DNA from: Petaurus breviceps papuanus
Lineage: Eukaryota; Chordata; Mammalia; Diprotodontia; Petauridae
NCBI GenBank assembly: GCA_028583685.1
Contig: JAMXIF010001119.1
Span: forward strand, 1,053,277-1,117,276
Direction: 5' to 3'
DNA: 64,000 nt
The notes beneath the pieces are model-generated. The model was not told the origin of the DNA. It saw only the letters and a list, made by a program, of their open reading frames with translations, and ran no database searches. Of the stretch, positions 42,550-52,680 are shown piece by piece. The translations under genes and the position numbers were made by a program. Numbering within the stretch: the first letter of the stretch is position 1; every line of letters begins with the position of its first letter.

Positions 42550-42685
42550 TCATTCACTCATTCAACCAGCATTTATTAAACAACGTACTTTGCAAAAGGA
42601 ATTGTGGTAGATTTGGGAGATACAAAGACATAATAGTTTTTGCCTCAAACAAACAAACATAAATTCTACTGGAAGATTCCTAGGA
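42550..42685 (-). mobile_element. Antisense L2 3' end
   Basis: ATTCAACCAGCATTTATTAAAC, a GGGAGATACAAAGACATAATAG block, then AATTCTACTGGAAG. Confidence 0.7.
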
Positions 42686-43309
42686 AGATCAGGAAAGAGC
42701 TAAGCCTTAAAGGAACCTACAGATTCCATGAGGTAAAGATATGGGGAAGGAAGGGAATTTTCACTATTTTATAGTTAAACAATAAGGGGTTTTGTTTTGC
42801 TTGTTTTTGAAACTGGGTCTTTCTAATCCCTAGCTCAAACTAGAAGTACAGGTTCTACTCAAAGGTCCGATCCCAGGACTGAGTAGAACAGAAAATTTAA
42901 CCTGCATCGTTTTTCTGACCTACACTGGTTCTACCCTCCTCAAGTAGTCTAGTGCCTCTCCTCTCCTGGGGGCTCACCATAATGATCCCTGACTTCCCAG
43001 CAGCAAGGACTACGTGACATGGTCAGCTGACATTGTAGGTAGGCCCTCCACCAGAAAAAAAGCCTTCTATAAATTCAGCACATTGTATTCATAAGTTGCT
43101 GTGATCAAAATATTTAATCAACCATAGCCCAACTTTTATAGTGGTAACCTTCTCTGTTCTGGAATCCAAGTCAGTTTTTAGATTTTAGACATGTATTTGT
43201 ATAAATGGGAACATACTTAAAAACTTTCCAGTATAACAGTATGAGTGGATGGAGTAAATAAACCAAATCACTCCCAGCCTCATTTAAAGTGTGTTAAAAT
43301 TAGGAAGTC
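42686..43309. other. Unannotated stretch
   Basis: No gene or clear repeat. Confidence 0.35.
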
Positions 43310-43720
43310 TGTTTCAGTTCGGTGAGAAACTTGGTGCTGCCTTTGAAAAACTTTTATAAAAGGAGGAGGCAGGTGAGAACAGGTTTGGCAGCAGAGAAGA
43401 AGGAGTGGAGACATTGAGATCTGAGAATCTGTTGGCAGAAAGAGAAAGGAGGGCTGAGCTGTGGAAGAGAAGGGAGAAATAGAGGAGGGTCATCATTCCT
43501 GAGCAGAATACTCAGGTTGCCACCATCAGCTGTATTCACCTCTTCAAGGACTGAGGGAGTCTGCAAGTCAGTTAGCTCTTTCCACAACTTCCTCCTCCAA
43601 CCCTTTACCTGTCTATTAACAAAAACTTTAATATGCTACACTATTTCTTTATACCAAACATTTCCCACCTTGACCACAGAGAGGCCAGGATTTAGAAAGA
43701 GATAACTAGAAATACAGAGG
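43310..43720 (+). mobile_element. Possible LTR-like fossil
   Basis: A TATA-like TTATAAAAGG lies near 43352, followed by a purine-rich transcript-like region, a GGACTGAGGGAGTCTGCAAGTCAG block, and a T/A-rich part that could be a U5-like end. I recall similar blocks from marsupial LTRs, but boundaries and target duplication are not clear. Confidence 0.28.
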
Positions 43721-44089
43721 ACTAGAGCCCTACTTAAATGTTTAGAATTTTCCTAACTGGAAGCTTGGAGTGATTGTGAGAGTAATTCTAACTTTTTCTT
43801 TAATAATAACGCCCTAAAAGAACAGATAAAGTAACCACTAGGACCTGAGGGATGTCATCATTGTATTGTCCCTTAAACTTAAGAGGGGCTAACTACCAGA
43901 ACAGGGTAGTACAAAGCTGATACAGACTGTCTGAGTTTGCATTCTATTAGCACAGTTTTTAGGAGCACAGGGTCATCCCTACATCCTGATGTGGCATTGG
44001 GTTGTGGGCTTGAGATTAAATAGTCTGCTACAAAAATCAGTGCATTTGGTGTTAACAGAAAAGTTGATGGTTTCCTTATGTATTTGAGA
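43721..44089. other. Unannotated stretch
   Basis: Nothing recognised. Confidence 0.3.
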
Positions 44090-44250
44090 TTGTTGCAGCA
44101 GGCATTATTCTCCCATTTTTAGATGAGAAGACAGACGTTAACAAAAGCAAAATGACATACTTACCCCTTGGCCATTGAACTCAATGGAAGAGTTAATATT
44201 AGAACCTGGGTCTGCCATCTAAAGCTAGAACCTTTGCTACATCATGCTGG
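44090..44250 (-). mobile_element. MIR SINE, antisense, diverged
   Basis: TTCTCCCATTTTTAGATGAGAAGACAG and ATATTAGAACCTGGGTCTGCC with a CTACATCATGCTGG head. Confidence 0.72.
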
Positions 44251-45279
44251 GGAACAGATAATAGGGAAGGAGGGATAACAGGATGGCTAGGACCTAAAAT
44301 TTTGAGAAAACTATTTGCAATGCTGTTTGCTAACATTGAGTCATTTGGGTTCTTCCCCCTCCCCAGGCCCAGTCCCATCTGCACCACCCCCCTCAAAAAA
44401 GGAAAATGCAAACAGCAGTTTGAATGACACTCCCCAACACCACGAATTCATTGAAGCCCCTAGAGCTGCACTGTGGTTAAAATGTTTTCAGAAAAATGCT
44501 AGTTTTGTAACATTAATAAAATTAGGGAGGTAGAAAAATGTCTGACTCAGTTTTCAGGCATTAAATAAAGCACTCTTGCCAATTCCTTGTTTCTAACAAT
44601 CCAGGTGAGTACTCCTCATTCCCTGTATGAAACTTGCTATCTTCGGTACTTTTCAAAGCAGTTAACAGTAATGGACTACCTGCCCGATTGAGGTGGTAAT
44701 AGGTTTACAGGGACAGAATCAAAAGCAATCTATTTAAATTATTTCAACTCCAGCCAGCTCAGTGACTGAACTCACCGGAGGTTACATGGAATAACCTATT
44801 GCTCTCAAGGACGACAATCCAATTTCTAGTGCAACTGGTCACCTCAATAAATCCCCACCAGAATGGGCTGACAAATTTGGACGCATTAGACCAGGGACTT
44901 TCTCATCACTTGAGGCTAGCTAAATCCAAAGAGTTGATTACAGCACTATCACACTGGTCTGTTTTGTTTTGTGCTTGAAGAAGGAATGTTTCTGCTGGGG
45001 TGGAATTTTTTTTCTTTTAATTTACAAATACATCTCTTATCCAAAAGCAACCAATTCTCAATCATCCTTGTTAAAGTAGAACTTGAGATCCCATCTGAAT
45101 ACCCTTCTGACCAATGGCTCTTCTGACTCCTAGAGAGGGGGAGGTATATAAAATACTGAAATAGTGGGGAAATTGGAAGGGAGTCTTTGAGAAGAGTTGG
45201 TGAAGGGAATGATCTATTCATATACTTTAAAAAAAAACCTTTTCTTGCCTATTTTTTTAAATGAGCCTTTTAAATGCAT
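44251..45279. other. About 1 kb of unique-looking sequence
   Basis: No repeat recognised. The part 44560-44930 is non-repetitive with balanced composition and might be conserved. Small frames at 44199-44533 and 44949-45221 show no domain. Confidence 0.35.
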
Positions 45280-45480
45280 AGAATCATAAAATACAGAACT
45301 GGATAGGAAGTTAAAGATTATCTAGTCTAACTCTCATTTTTCAAATGAGGAATTTGAGACCCAGAGCATTAAGGGATTTGCCTGAGGTCATAGAAATAGC
45401 AAATGGCAGAAGAAACTGAACCCAGGTCCTTTGGTTCAAAAGTCAGTGATCTTTCCACTACACCACATTGTCCCTCCTCT
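45280..45480 (-). mobile_element. MIR SINE, antisense, near full length
   Basis: AGAATCATAAAATACAGAACTGG, CAAATGAGGAATTTGAGACCC, GGATTTGCCTGAGGTCATAG and AACTGAACCCAGGTCC. Confidence 0.9.
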
Positions 45481-45961
45481 TCTTTATATTGCACCAAAAA
45501 AGCTAAAAATATTCCAGGAAGGGGGGGGTCTGTTTTAGGGGTTATTGAAAACCATGGCTAGGATATAGGTTCCCAAGCCATATTTTCTTCCTACAATTCT
45601 ACCAACTTGAAAGAATATGTACTCAGAGACACAGAATAAAGTCATAATATGGAGGACTTTTGTAAGTTGGACACTCAGTATTTCATGCTAGTTTGTCAAT
45701 TATGTCAATTTGATCAACTATGGTAGAGTTCTGAAGGTTATCTCACTATAACTTAACTTTGATTTCTGGGTCATTCTGTCATCTTAAAATAAAATGTCGA
45801 CTAATGAATCTTTTCAAACAGGCATATTTTCTGTGATTGTACTAACTGTGGTCTCCAAATCAAAGTCTATTGGCTTAAAATATCTTTGTGGACAATCTCT
45901 GGAATATAAAGGAGAATGAGAGGTGCTGTAATATCTGAGACAAGAAAATGCCCCAGTTTCT
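45481..45961. other. Unannotated stretch
   Basis: A G run of eight lies near 45522. No gene. Confidence 0.35.
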
Positions 45962-46113
45962 GAAAGGAAGGAAGGGAGGGAGGGAGGGAAGGGAAGGGAA
46001 GGGAAGGGAAGGAAGGAAGGAAGGAAGGAAGGAAGGAAGGAAGGAAGGAAGGAAGGAAGGAAGGAAGGAAGGAAGGAAGGAAGGAAGGGAGAGAGAGAGG
46101 AAGAGAGAGAGAC

Positions 46114-46200
<87 letters not shown>

Positions 46201-46202
46201 AA

Positions 46203-46287
<85 letters not shown>

Positions 46288-46322
46288 GAGGGGACAGAAG
46301 GAGGGAGGGAGGAAGGAAGGAG
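45962..46322. repeat. Long (GGAA)n/(GAAA)n microsatellite
   Basis: About 360 bases of pure purine on the plus strand: GGGA and GGAA units to about 46088, a mixed GAGA/CAGA patch, then two GAAA blocks separated by a GAGA patch near 46190-46205, and GGGA/GGAA again. Long frames on both strands (up to 160 codons of KERK- or FLSF-type repeats) are artefacts. Confidence 0.98.
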
Positions 46323-46504
46323 CAAGAGGGTAGAATAAGCAAACTAGAGACTAGCAATTTTGACTGCTAATTCTTGACAAAATTCTGAAGCATATTATTA
46401 AAGGATTACTTATAAATATACATAGAGACAAGGAAGTGGGGATCACAAGAATCTATCATGGCTTCATCAAGGACAGGGACAGTCCAGCTGATTTTATTTC
46501 AAAA

Positions 46505-46697
46505 AATGATTGCAGAACAACAGCTAGAAGGGACTTTAGAGGTCATGTAATCCTATCTTTTCATTTTTAGAGCTTTGGAAACCATCTCTCAAAGAAGCTG
46601 ATTTACTAAAGAACACATAAACAGTAAATAGCAGAACCAGGTTTTGAACCAAAATCCTCTGGTTCTAAAACCAAAGTGCTTTCAACTACACCACCCT
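46505..46697 (-). mobile_element. MIR SINE, antisense, nested in CR1/L3
   Basis: CAGCTAGAAGGGACTTTAGAGGTC, CATTTTTAGAGCTTTGG and CCAGGTTTTGAACCAAAATCC with a CTACACCACCCTGG head. Confidence 0.85.
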
Positions 46698-46704
46698 GGA
46701 TGAC

Positions 46705-46790
46705 TTTTCTGTTTCCTTTCTTCCTTCCTTCCTTCTTTCCTTCCTTTCTTTCTTCCTCCTTTTCTTCCTTCCTTCCTTCTTTTTCTTTAC
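46705..46790. repeat. (CCTT)n pyrimidine tract
   Basis: About 85 bases of TTCC/TTTC units, opposite in strand to the GGAA array 400 bases upstream. Confidence 0.92.
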
Positions 46791-47244
46791 AATATTAGAC
46801 CAACAGATCAAGGGAAATATATAGCTATGGTTTGCCTAGTTTTCAGCAAGACATATAAAAATTATCATATAATTAAAGTGGACAGGCAGTCTAGATGCTG
46901 TGGGAAGAGTATTGGACTGGAAATCATGAGATACCTAGCTTCCTGTCCTATCCTTCAGAATCACAGTGTAAGTTAGAGAGTAGCTTACAAGATGAATAAC
47001 CAAGTTAGGCTCCAAAGAGTTCTCAAAAGGGGAGAATGGTATAGTGAAGCAAATAAAATGAAACATAATAGGGATAAATTTAATGTGTTGCACTTGGGCT
47101 CAAAAAATTGATTCTACAAGTATAAGATGAAGAAACTATAACTATACAACATTCCATGTTTTAAGAAAATCTAGGCGTTTTAGTAGACTGCAATCTCAAT
47201 GTGTAAGTTGTATTATAGGATAATAAAAAATGATAAAACATCTT

Positions 47245-47460
47245 AGTCTGAATTGTTATAACTGACATTTATAAAGCACGTGAAATTGGCAAAGCCCTTT
47301 TCCAACAATCCTGTTGAGTAGGTGGTACAAATATTATTTGTTTTTAAAAGATAAGGAAAGTGAGTTTTAGCTTAAATGACAAACTTATGATCTTATAGCT
47401 AGTAACTACAAATTCAAGCAAAGGTTTCTTGACTCCAAAATCTGTGCCATGCTGCCTCAC
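47245..47460 (-). mobile_element. MIR-related SINE, antisense, nested in CR1/L3
   Basis: TAACTGACATTTATAAAGCACG, GCAAAGCCCTTTTCC, AAGATAAGGAAAGTGAG and CTTATAGCTAGTAAC, with a CCATGCTGCCTCACC head. Confidence 0.8.
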
Positions 47461-47960
47461 CAAGAAAAAAAAACATTCTTTGTAGAATAACAGAAATGCT
47501 AATCTTGCTACACTCATCCCTAATCAGATTAAATCTAATGCATTAGGTTTCATTCTAGATGCCACATTTTGGGAAGGACATTGACAAATTGGAACATTTT
47601 CAAGGGAGGGCAATCCAGACAGTTAGGAGAGCAAACTATGCTGTAAGAGATTTAGTGGAAGGAACCAGCTATGCTTAGTTTGAAGAAGTGAAGCTATATA
47701 GGGAGGGATATAATAGCTATCTTCAAGTATTTCAATATTTGTCATAGGGAATAAAGATTGGGCTCATTCTGCTTGGATTCAAAGGTTAAAAACAGGAGCA
47801 AATGGTAAGTATTGCAAAAATATAGATTTAGATTTTGCATAAGGAAAATCTTAACAATTTGAGCTATCCAAAAGTGAAACTGCCCATATAACTAAGAGGA
47901 AGCATTAATATGTAAGACCAGGCCAAGCTGTTGATCATCTTCTCTAAGCCTGGAGGGTTT

Positions 47961-49196
47961 GACTGCATGTGTTTAATGGACTATAATCTATAGTTTCCTC
48001 CCTTCTTTCATGTGGACAGAGCTTCCTTAACAACTCATTTCCCCTCTCCCTGATGTAGCTTTCTTTTCAATCCCCTGGTGCTGTTTGCCTTCCAAGGGAA
48101 AGAGAAAAAATGCTGTTATTTCATTCACTTCCTTCTTGGTCTACATTGGTTCTCAAGATTCTAGCATTTATCAGAGCCCAGGTTTCCTGGCTCTAAGAGA
48201 AGTCATCTAACCACTATGCCATATAATTTCTCACCTTACACATAGAAAGCACATATAAACACAAACATCAAATTTAGATTTCAAAAGTGCTACTTTTCTC
48301 ATGAACTAAATGTGTTCCTACAAGTCTTTGCTTCCATTGAAATTCTGAACTATAATAGCAGTAAGCATTACATTCTCAGTTATACCATTTTTCTCAAAGT
48401 GTGTATATACATATGTGTGCGTGTGTGTATATTTTAAAGTTTGTGTTCAAATAAGACCATTATAATTGGTTAGAAAGTAGAAGAGTGATGTTTTTGTTTT
48501 GGTCAAAGAACTGGTTTGTTAAAATGCAACAAAGAACTCAAGCCTCTTTGGCCAACATTTTAACTATGTGTTAAAAGCTTTAAAGAAAAAGGAACATTCA
48601 AAAGAAAAAAAATAAGTCTTAAATCCCTAGATTTCCTTTTTCAAACAGCCTGGAGATGGACAAAGGGAGCAGGAAGTTAAAGTGAACAGATAACCCATGA
48701 GTAGGTTTATTTTTCACCTTGAAAGAGGAAGGTGGAAGGGAAGAGTATGTCACTATCTTTTTTCCCCAACCTGGTCTTGAAAAGCAGCATAGATTCTACC
48801 CAGATCAAAGTCCATACTTAAATCATCCTCATCTCACCAGCTCTGGATTCCTAGAAGCTGCTTGGAGTGCCCCGACTTTTGCCGTCTGTTCTCTATGGCT
48901 CTATGTTAATTTCTCTCTATTGCAATGGCCTTCCTGGATTCTCACTTTCTTGCTCCCACCAAGTCCTTTGACCTCAAAGTCTAGTAAATCATAGGAATTT
49001 TGATTAGTTTTCCTGCTTGTTAATTCTAAGACCTCAGGGGTCTAGGGAATACTAGGAACAGCTACCTACCTGCAAGAAGCTCCTATATTTCATGTCCAAC
49101 CATTTGACTTCAATCTCTAGAATCCAGGTGATGGTATTAAAATGATGCCTACTGAACATCTAGAAGGGAGCATAACTTCTTCAAGAAAGCTGTACC
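47961..49196. other. About 1.2 kb, mostly unannotated
   Basis: A short antisense MIR head may lie at 48160-48235 (CCTGGCTCTAAGAGAAGTC, AACCACTATGCCATA). The 91-codon frame at 48719-48994 has no domain. Confidence 0.35.
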
Positions 49197-49197
49197 T

Positions 49198-49327
49198 TGT
49201 GGCAGCTAGATGATGCAGAGCATCAGCCCTGTAATCAGGCGACCCCGAGTTCAAATTCTGCCTCTGACACTTACTAGCTGTGTGACATGTTGGGCAAGTC
49301 ACTCAATGCCAACTACCTTTAAAAAAT
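49198..49327 (+). mobile_element. Marsupial SINE, short type
   Basis: GTGGCAGCTAGATGATGCAGAGC head, GAGTTCAAATTCTGCCTCTGACACTTAC, then an AGTCACTCAATGCC block and an A-rich end. Confidence 0.92.
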
Positions 49328-49334
49328 GCTATAC

Positions 49335-49465
49335 CTTTTTTTCTGATAGTTACTAGATGAGTAGATCAGGAAAATCTATAGATACATTTTGCCAAGATTT
49401 TTACAAAATCATTCAACAACATTTTTCATGCTCTTCTTCTGGACAAGAACTCTGTCAAATTTCAT
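49335..49465 (+). mobile_element. CR1/L3 LINE fragment
   Basis: GTAGATCAGGAAAATCTATAGATAC, TTTGCCAAGATTTTTACAAAATC and a TTCTGGACAAGA block match the same reverse-transcriptase region as 46800-46860. Confidence 0.7.
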
Positions 49466-49589
49466 CCTATTAGATTAAATCCCTTCATTCTAGTACATTG
49501 AGATATTTTAAGATTTTTGACTTATTCAACATAAGACAGGGGTAATGTAATTTCATTAGTATAGGGGAATAACCAGATGAGGAAATTCC

Positions 49590-49770
49590 CTCTACCAATG
49601 GAGGTTGGCACTCTCTCTCTGCAGTTTATAGTCTTAAGAATTACCTAAAGCCCTGAGATTAAGTGATTTACACAGAGTCAAATGGGCAAGATATTTGAAA
49701 GGTAAAACCCGAACCGAGATGTTCCCAGTTCTCTATCCACTACACCATTCTTCCTCTCATGGTAACATCC
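49590..49770 (-). mobile_element. MIR-related SINE, antisense
   Basis: CCTCTACCAATGGAGGTTGGCAC leads into GAGATTAAGTGATTTACACAGAGTC, and then to CTCTATCCACTACACCATTCTTCC. The left part is not in classical MIR, so it may be another subfamily of core-SINE. Confidence 0.7.
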
Positions 49771-50354
49771 TTGTTCCCACCCCCCCACCCCCAGCTTAAA
49801 TTCTAACCAGAGCCTTAATTTATATTTATATTTTTCACACAATTTGAAAAGATTTCTTTACAAGTCATGTTGAATATTCCACATCAGAACCAAGGAAAAC
49901 CAGTTAGAAATTTGTGGTGTTTTGAATGGGCTGGCTAAAGGAAAGGATCTATGGACTGAGTATGAAGAGCAGTCCAGTCTGTCTCAGCAGATAGAGGGAA
50001 GGCTGATGAAGAAGCCAGCTTCAGAAGAGGGGCTCCAGCTTTGGCTTCACTGAAAAGTGAGATGAGGCAATGGAGGATTTTGCAACCAAGATGGTAATAG
50101 TGAGGAGCATATGTTAATTTTGCACACTTAAATGCCTTGGGAATCTTGTGAAGGAAAAGAATAAAGGGGACAGAGGCAAGACAGCCACTTTCAGAAAACC
50201 TGGAGAGCAAAGTTTTGAATTATGCTGGAATTATATGCCTCAGACACATACATTGACCAAATTGAGAGGGACCTTAGACTATAGAATGCTTAAACTGAGA
50301 GAGACTGTAAAACATTTTGTTACTTAATGCTTTCTTAACTGTCTCATGAGGCTA
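49771..50354. other. Unannotated stretch
   Basis: A C-rich run near 49780-49793. No gene. Confidence 0.35.
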
Positions 50355-50515
50355 TGTCCTCTTCAAAACGAGATATCCATCACCTACAAATTTGACTTTG
50401 ATCCAGTCATTCAACCAATTCCAAACCCATCAACTGTGTTTTCATTTAGTCCACTTGGGGAGAAGGAGGCATGTAACTCAATAACATATTATATAGCAAT
50501 GTCAGGATCCAAAAA
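50355..50515 (-). mobile_element. Antisense CR1/L3 fragment
   Basis: CTACAAATTTGACTTTGATCC and CAACCAATTCCAAACCCATCAACTGTG match sequence antisense to the CR1/L3 reverse transcriptase region. Confidence 0.5.
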
Positions 50516-50589
50516 TAACTCAATATGCTAGAATGATGGGTCAAATCTAAGTTAATGAAATTCATTTTCATATTATAAAGCTTACATAC

Positions 50590-50930
50590 TTCATGAAGCC
50601 TTCCCTGACTAATCCAGCCAACCATTATCTCCCTCTTTCTGTCTCTCTCTCTTATGTCCCTCCACCAAATAACTGTAACACTGTCTGCACCATTAATTAA
50701 GCACTTAATCCTCTGCTCCCTCATGATGACTAGTGTATCATTGTCTTCTATTGCTATTTTAACTTTTTAGGTTATCTTGTCTCTCCCGCCAGAATATAAG
50801 ATCTTAGAAAGCAGAGACCACGTCAGATTTATTTTTATTCTACCTCCTCCCAGCTTAGAGCATAGTTCTAGGCACAAACTACATTTTTGATAAATATTAA
50901 ATTGACTGATCAATGAAATATATAAAAATG
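50590..50930 (+). mobile_element. Sense L2 LINE 3' end
   Basis: CATGAAGCCTTCCCTGACTAATCC, CCAGAATATAAGATCTTAG, AGCATAGTTCTAGGCACAAAC and GATAAATATTAAATTGACTG are in order. Confidence 0.82.
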
Positions 50931-50954
50931 TCCACTGGGTAGAGGCAAAGTCAG

Positions 50955-52680
50955 TCAACAGTCAACAAGTGCTTATGAAATATTTACTTTTCTCCAGGCA
51001 GTTGCTATGGTCTGGGTATACAAAGAGAGGAAAGATGGAGCCAAGATGATGGAATAAAGGCAGGGACTTGCCTGAGCTCTCCCCCAAACCCCTCCAAATA
51101 CCTTTTAAAATCACTCCAAACAAATTCTATAGCAGCAGAACCCACAAAAAGCTGGACTGAAACAATTTCCAGCCCAAGACAACTTGAAAGTTTCAGACCT
51201 CTCAGCTCATAGACACTAAAGACAACTTAGAAGGTCAGTAGGAAAGGTCTGTCACACCTGGGTGAGAGTACAGCACTGTCCAGCACAGCCACACCAGAAC
51301 AGCCCTGGCCCCAGCAAACAAGTAAGAGGCCTTGGGAGTGACCAAATCAGTAGCGCTGGGACTCTGGTTGCTTCCAGAGGTCTCAACCCACAGATGGTAA
51401 GGGGGTCAAACAACTGGTCAGAAGGAGATTACAGGAGTCTTTTTGCTAGCTCTGAGGCAGGACTCTGTTGTTTTGCCCACACTCAGATATGGGTCCAAGT
51501 TCTGGGTAGCTGTCCCAGGGTAAAGAGGAGCACTAGCAGAGCAGAGCTTACCGCCACGGTGAAGCGAGGACCTGCCTCATAGTTCCAGGACAGAAAGGAG
51601 CTCTTGTGGTTACGCACAGGCTAGAGCACAGGCCAGGAGAGGAGTGAACACCTCTCCTTTCATCATACCACCTTAGAAGAACTGAAAACTGACAGGTCCC
51701 TAGAAGTATCTCTGAAAACAGCTGCACAAACCCCCTGAAATTTGGCACAGTGCACCCTCCACCCTGGAAGCAGAGCGCTACTTTAACAAAGACTTAAAAG
51801 TCAACTAATAAGCCGGGAAAAATGAGCAAACAACACTAAAAGACCCTCTGACTACTGAAGCTATAAAAAGAGAGGCAAAGATAGTTAGTCCCTGCCTTAA
51901 AGCAGCTCATATTCCAATAAGGAAGACAACATGTAAATTTCTAAATAAGCCCAAGATATAGAAAGAGCAGATGTAAAAAGCTGAGGGGACTGGGAAAGGC
52001 CTCATGTAGAAGGTATGTTTTGAACTGAGTCTTAAGGGAAGCCAGACAAACTAAGAGGAAGAAATAAGGAGAGAGAACATTCTAGACATGAGGGCAGGGA
52101 GAGTCAGTCCAGAGACATGGAAATAAAGACGGAGGCTCATGTGTGAGCCACAGCAAGAAAGTCAGTATGTTTGGTCTGTAGATTACGTGGAAGTGAGTAA
52201 AGTTTAAGAAAAACATAACTGTGGGACAGGATCAAATTATGAGAACCTTAAATGCCAGAGAGAGCCCTTTATACTTAGTCCTATGGAAAATGGGGAGTAT
52301 ATGCAGGGGATGGGGCAGACAGACACTTTAGGAAAATCATTTTGGCAGCTGAATGGAAGAAACTCGAGACAAATTGGCTAATCTGAAGCTTATTGCAATA
52401 GTCAATTTAGAAATCAAGAGGGCCTGAACTAAGATGGCAGCTGTATGAGTAGAGACAAGGGGCAAGAGATAGTATGGAGGTAGAAATATTTGTTGATGGA
52501 TTGGATGTGTGCAGTGAGTAGCAGTGAAGAGTTGAGGGCATCATACATCAAAGCCTGGGTAATTAGGAGGATAGTGGTGCCTTGAATAGCAACAGGGAAT
52601 TTCAGAAAAGGCAAGAGTTTGGTGGGAAAGACGAGTTCTGTTTTGCCAAGTTGAGTGCCTGGGAGAATGCCCCCATGTCT
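50955..52680 (-). mobile_element. Antisense L2 LINE, split by an L1 5' UTR insertion
   Basis: The left part (50955-51034) is the antisense L2 terminus (CAACAAGTGCTTATGAAATATTTAC). The right part (51881-52680) resumes with TTAGTCCCTGCCTTAAAGCAGC and continues through TTAGGAAAATCATTTTGGCAGCTGAATGG and TATTGCAATAGTCAATTTAG. It then reaches sequence antisense to the C-terminal reverse transcriptase. Confidence 0.85.
51035..51866 (+). mobile_element. L1 5' UTR-only insertion
   Basis: About 830 bases start with GGAGCCAAGATGATGG, the usual L1 5' start, and run through CAGCAGAACCCACAAAAAGC, AACAATTTCCAGCCCAAGACAAC and AGGTCAGTAGGAAAGGTCTG. They end with AGCCGGGAAAAATGAGCAAAC, just before where ORF1 would begin. 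There is no ORF1, ORF2 or 3' UTR. A direct repeat flanks it: AAAGAGAGGAAAG at 51022-51034 and AAAGAGAGGCAAAG at 51867-51880 (one extra base). It is therefore a real insertion with a 3'-truncated content, not a fragment left by later loss. A 106-codon frame at 51262-51582 lies within the UTR and is probably meaningless. Confidence 0.8.

Larger units (their letters stand above)
46375..47960 (+). mobile_element. Long sense CR1/L3 LINE, interrupted by two MIRs
   Basis: Landmarks run in LINE order: GGGGATCACAAGAATCTATCATGGC (46438), ACCAACAGATCAAGGGAAAT and TTGCCTAGTTTTCAGCAAG (46800-46850), AATAGGGATAAATTTAATGTG and TTGCACTTGGGCTC (47068-47100), GTTTTAGTAGACTGCAATCTCAATG (47177-47200), GCCACATTTTGGGAAGGACATTGACAA (47560-47586), CAAGTATTTCAATATTTG (47723-47740) and a diverged 3' end. 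These span the C-terminal reverse transcriptase and 3' UTR. The element lacks any open frame and has two MIR insertions and a pyrimidine tract. Confidence 0.83.

Noticed and set aside
45867-46370. Long open frames (140-160 codons) on both strands
   Set aside because: They are pure translations of the GGAA/GAAA array (lysine/arginine/glutamate or phenylalanine/leucine/serine repeats), with no coding signal outside it.
51262-51582. 106-codon frame
   Set aside because: Lies within the L1 5' UTR insertion. It has no L1 ORF1 features and no other domain.
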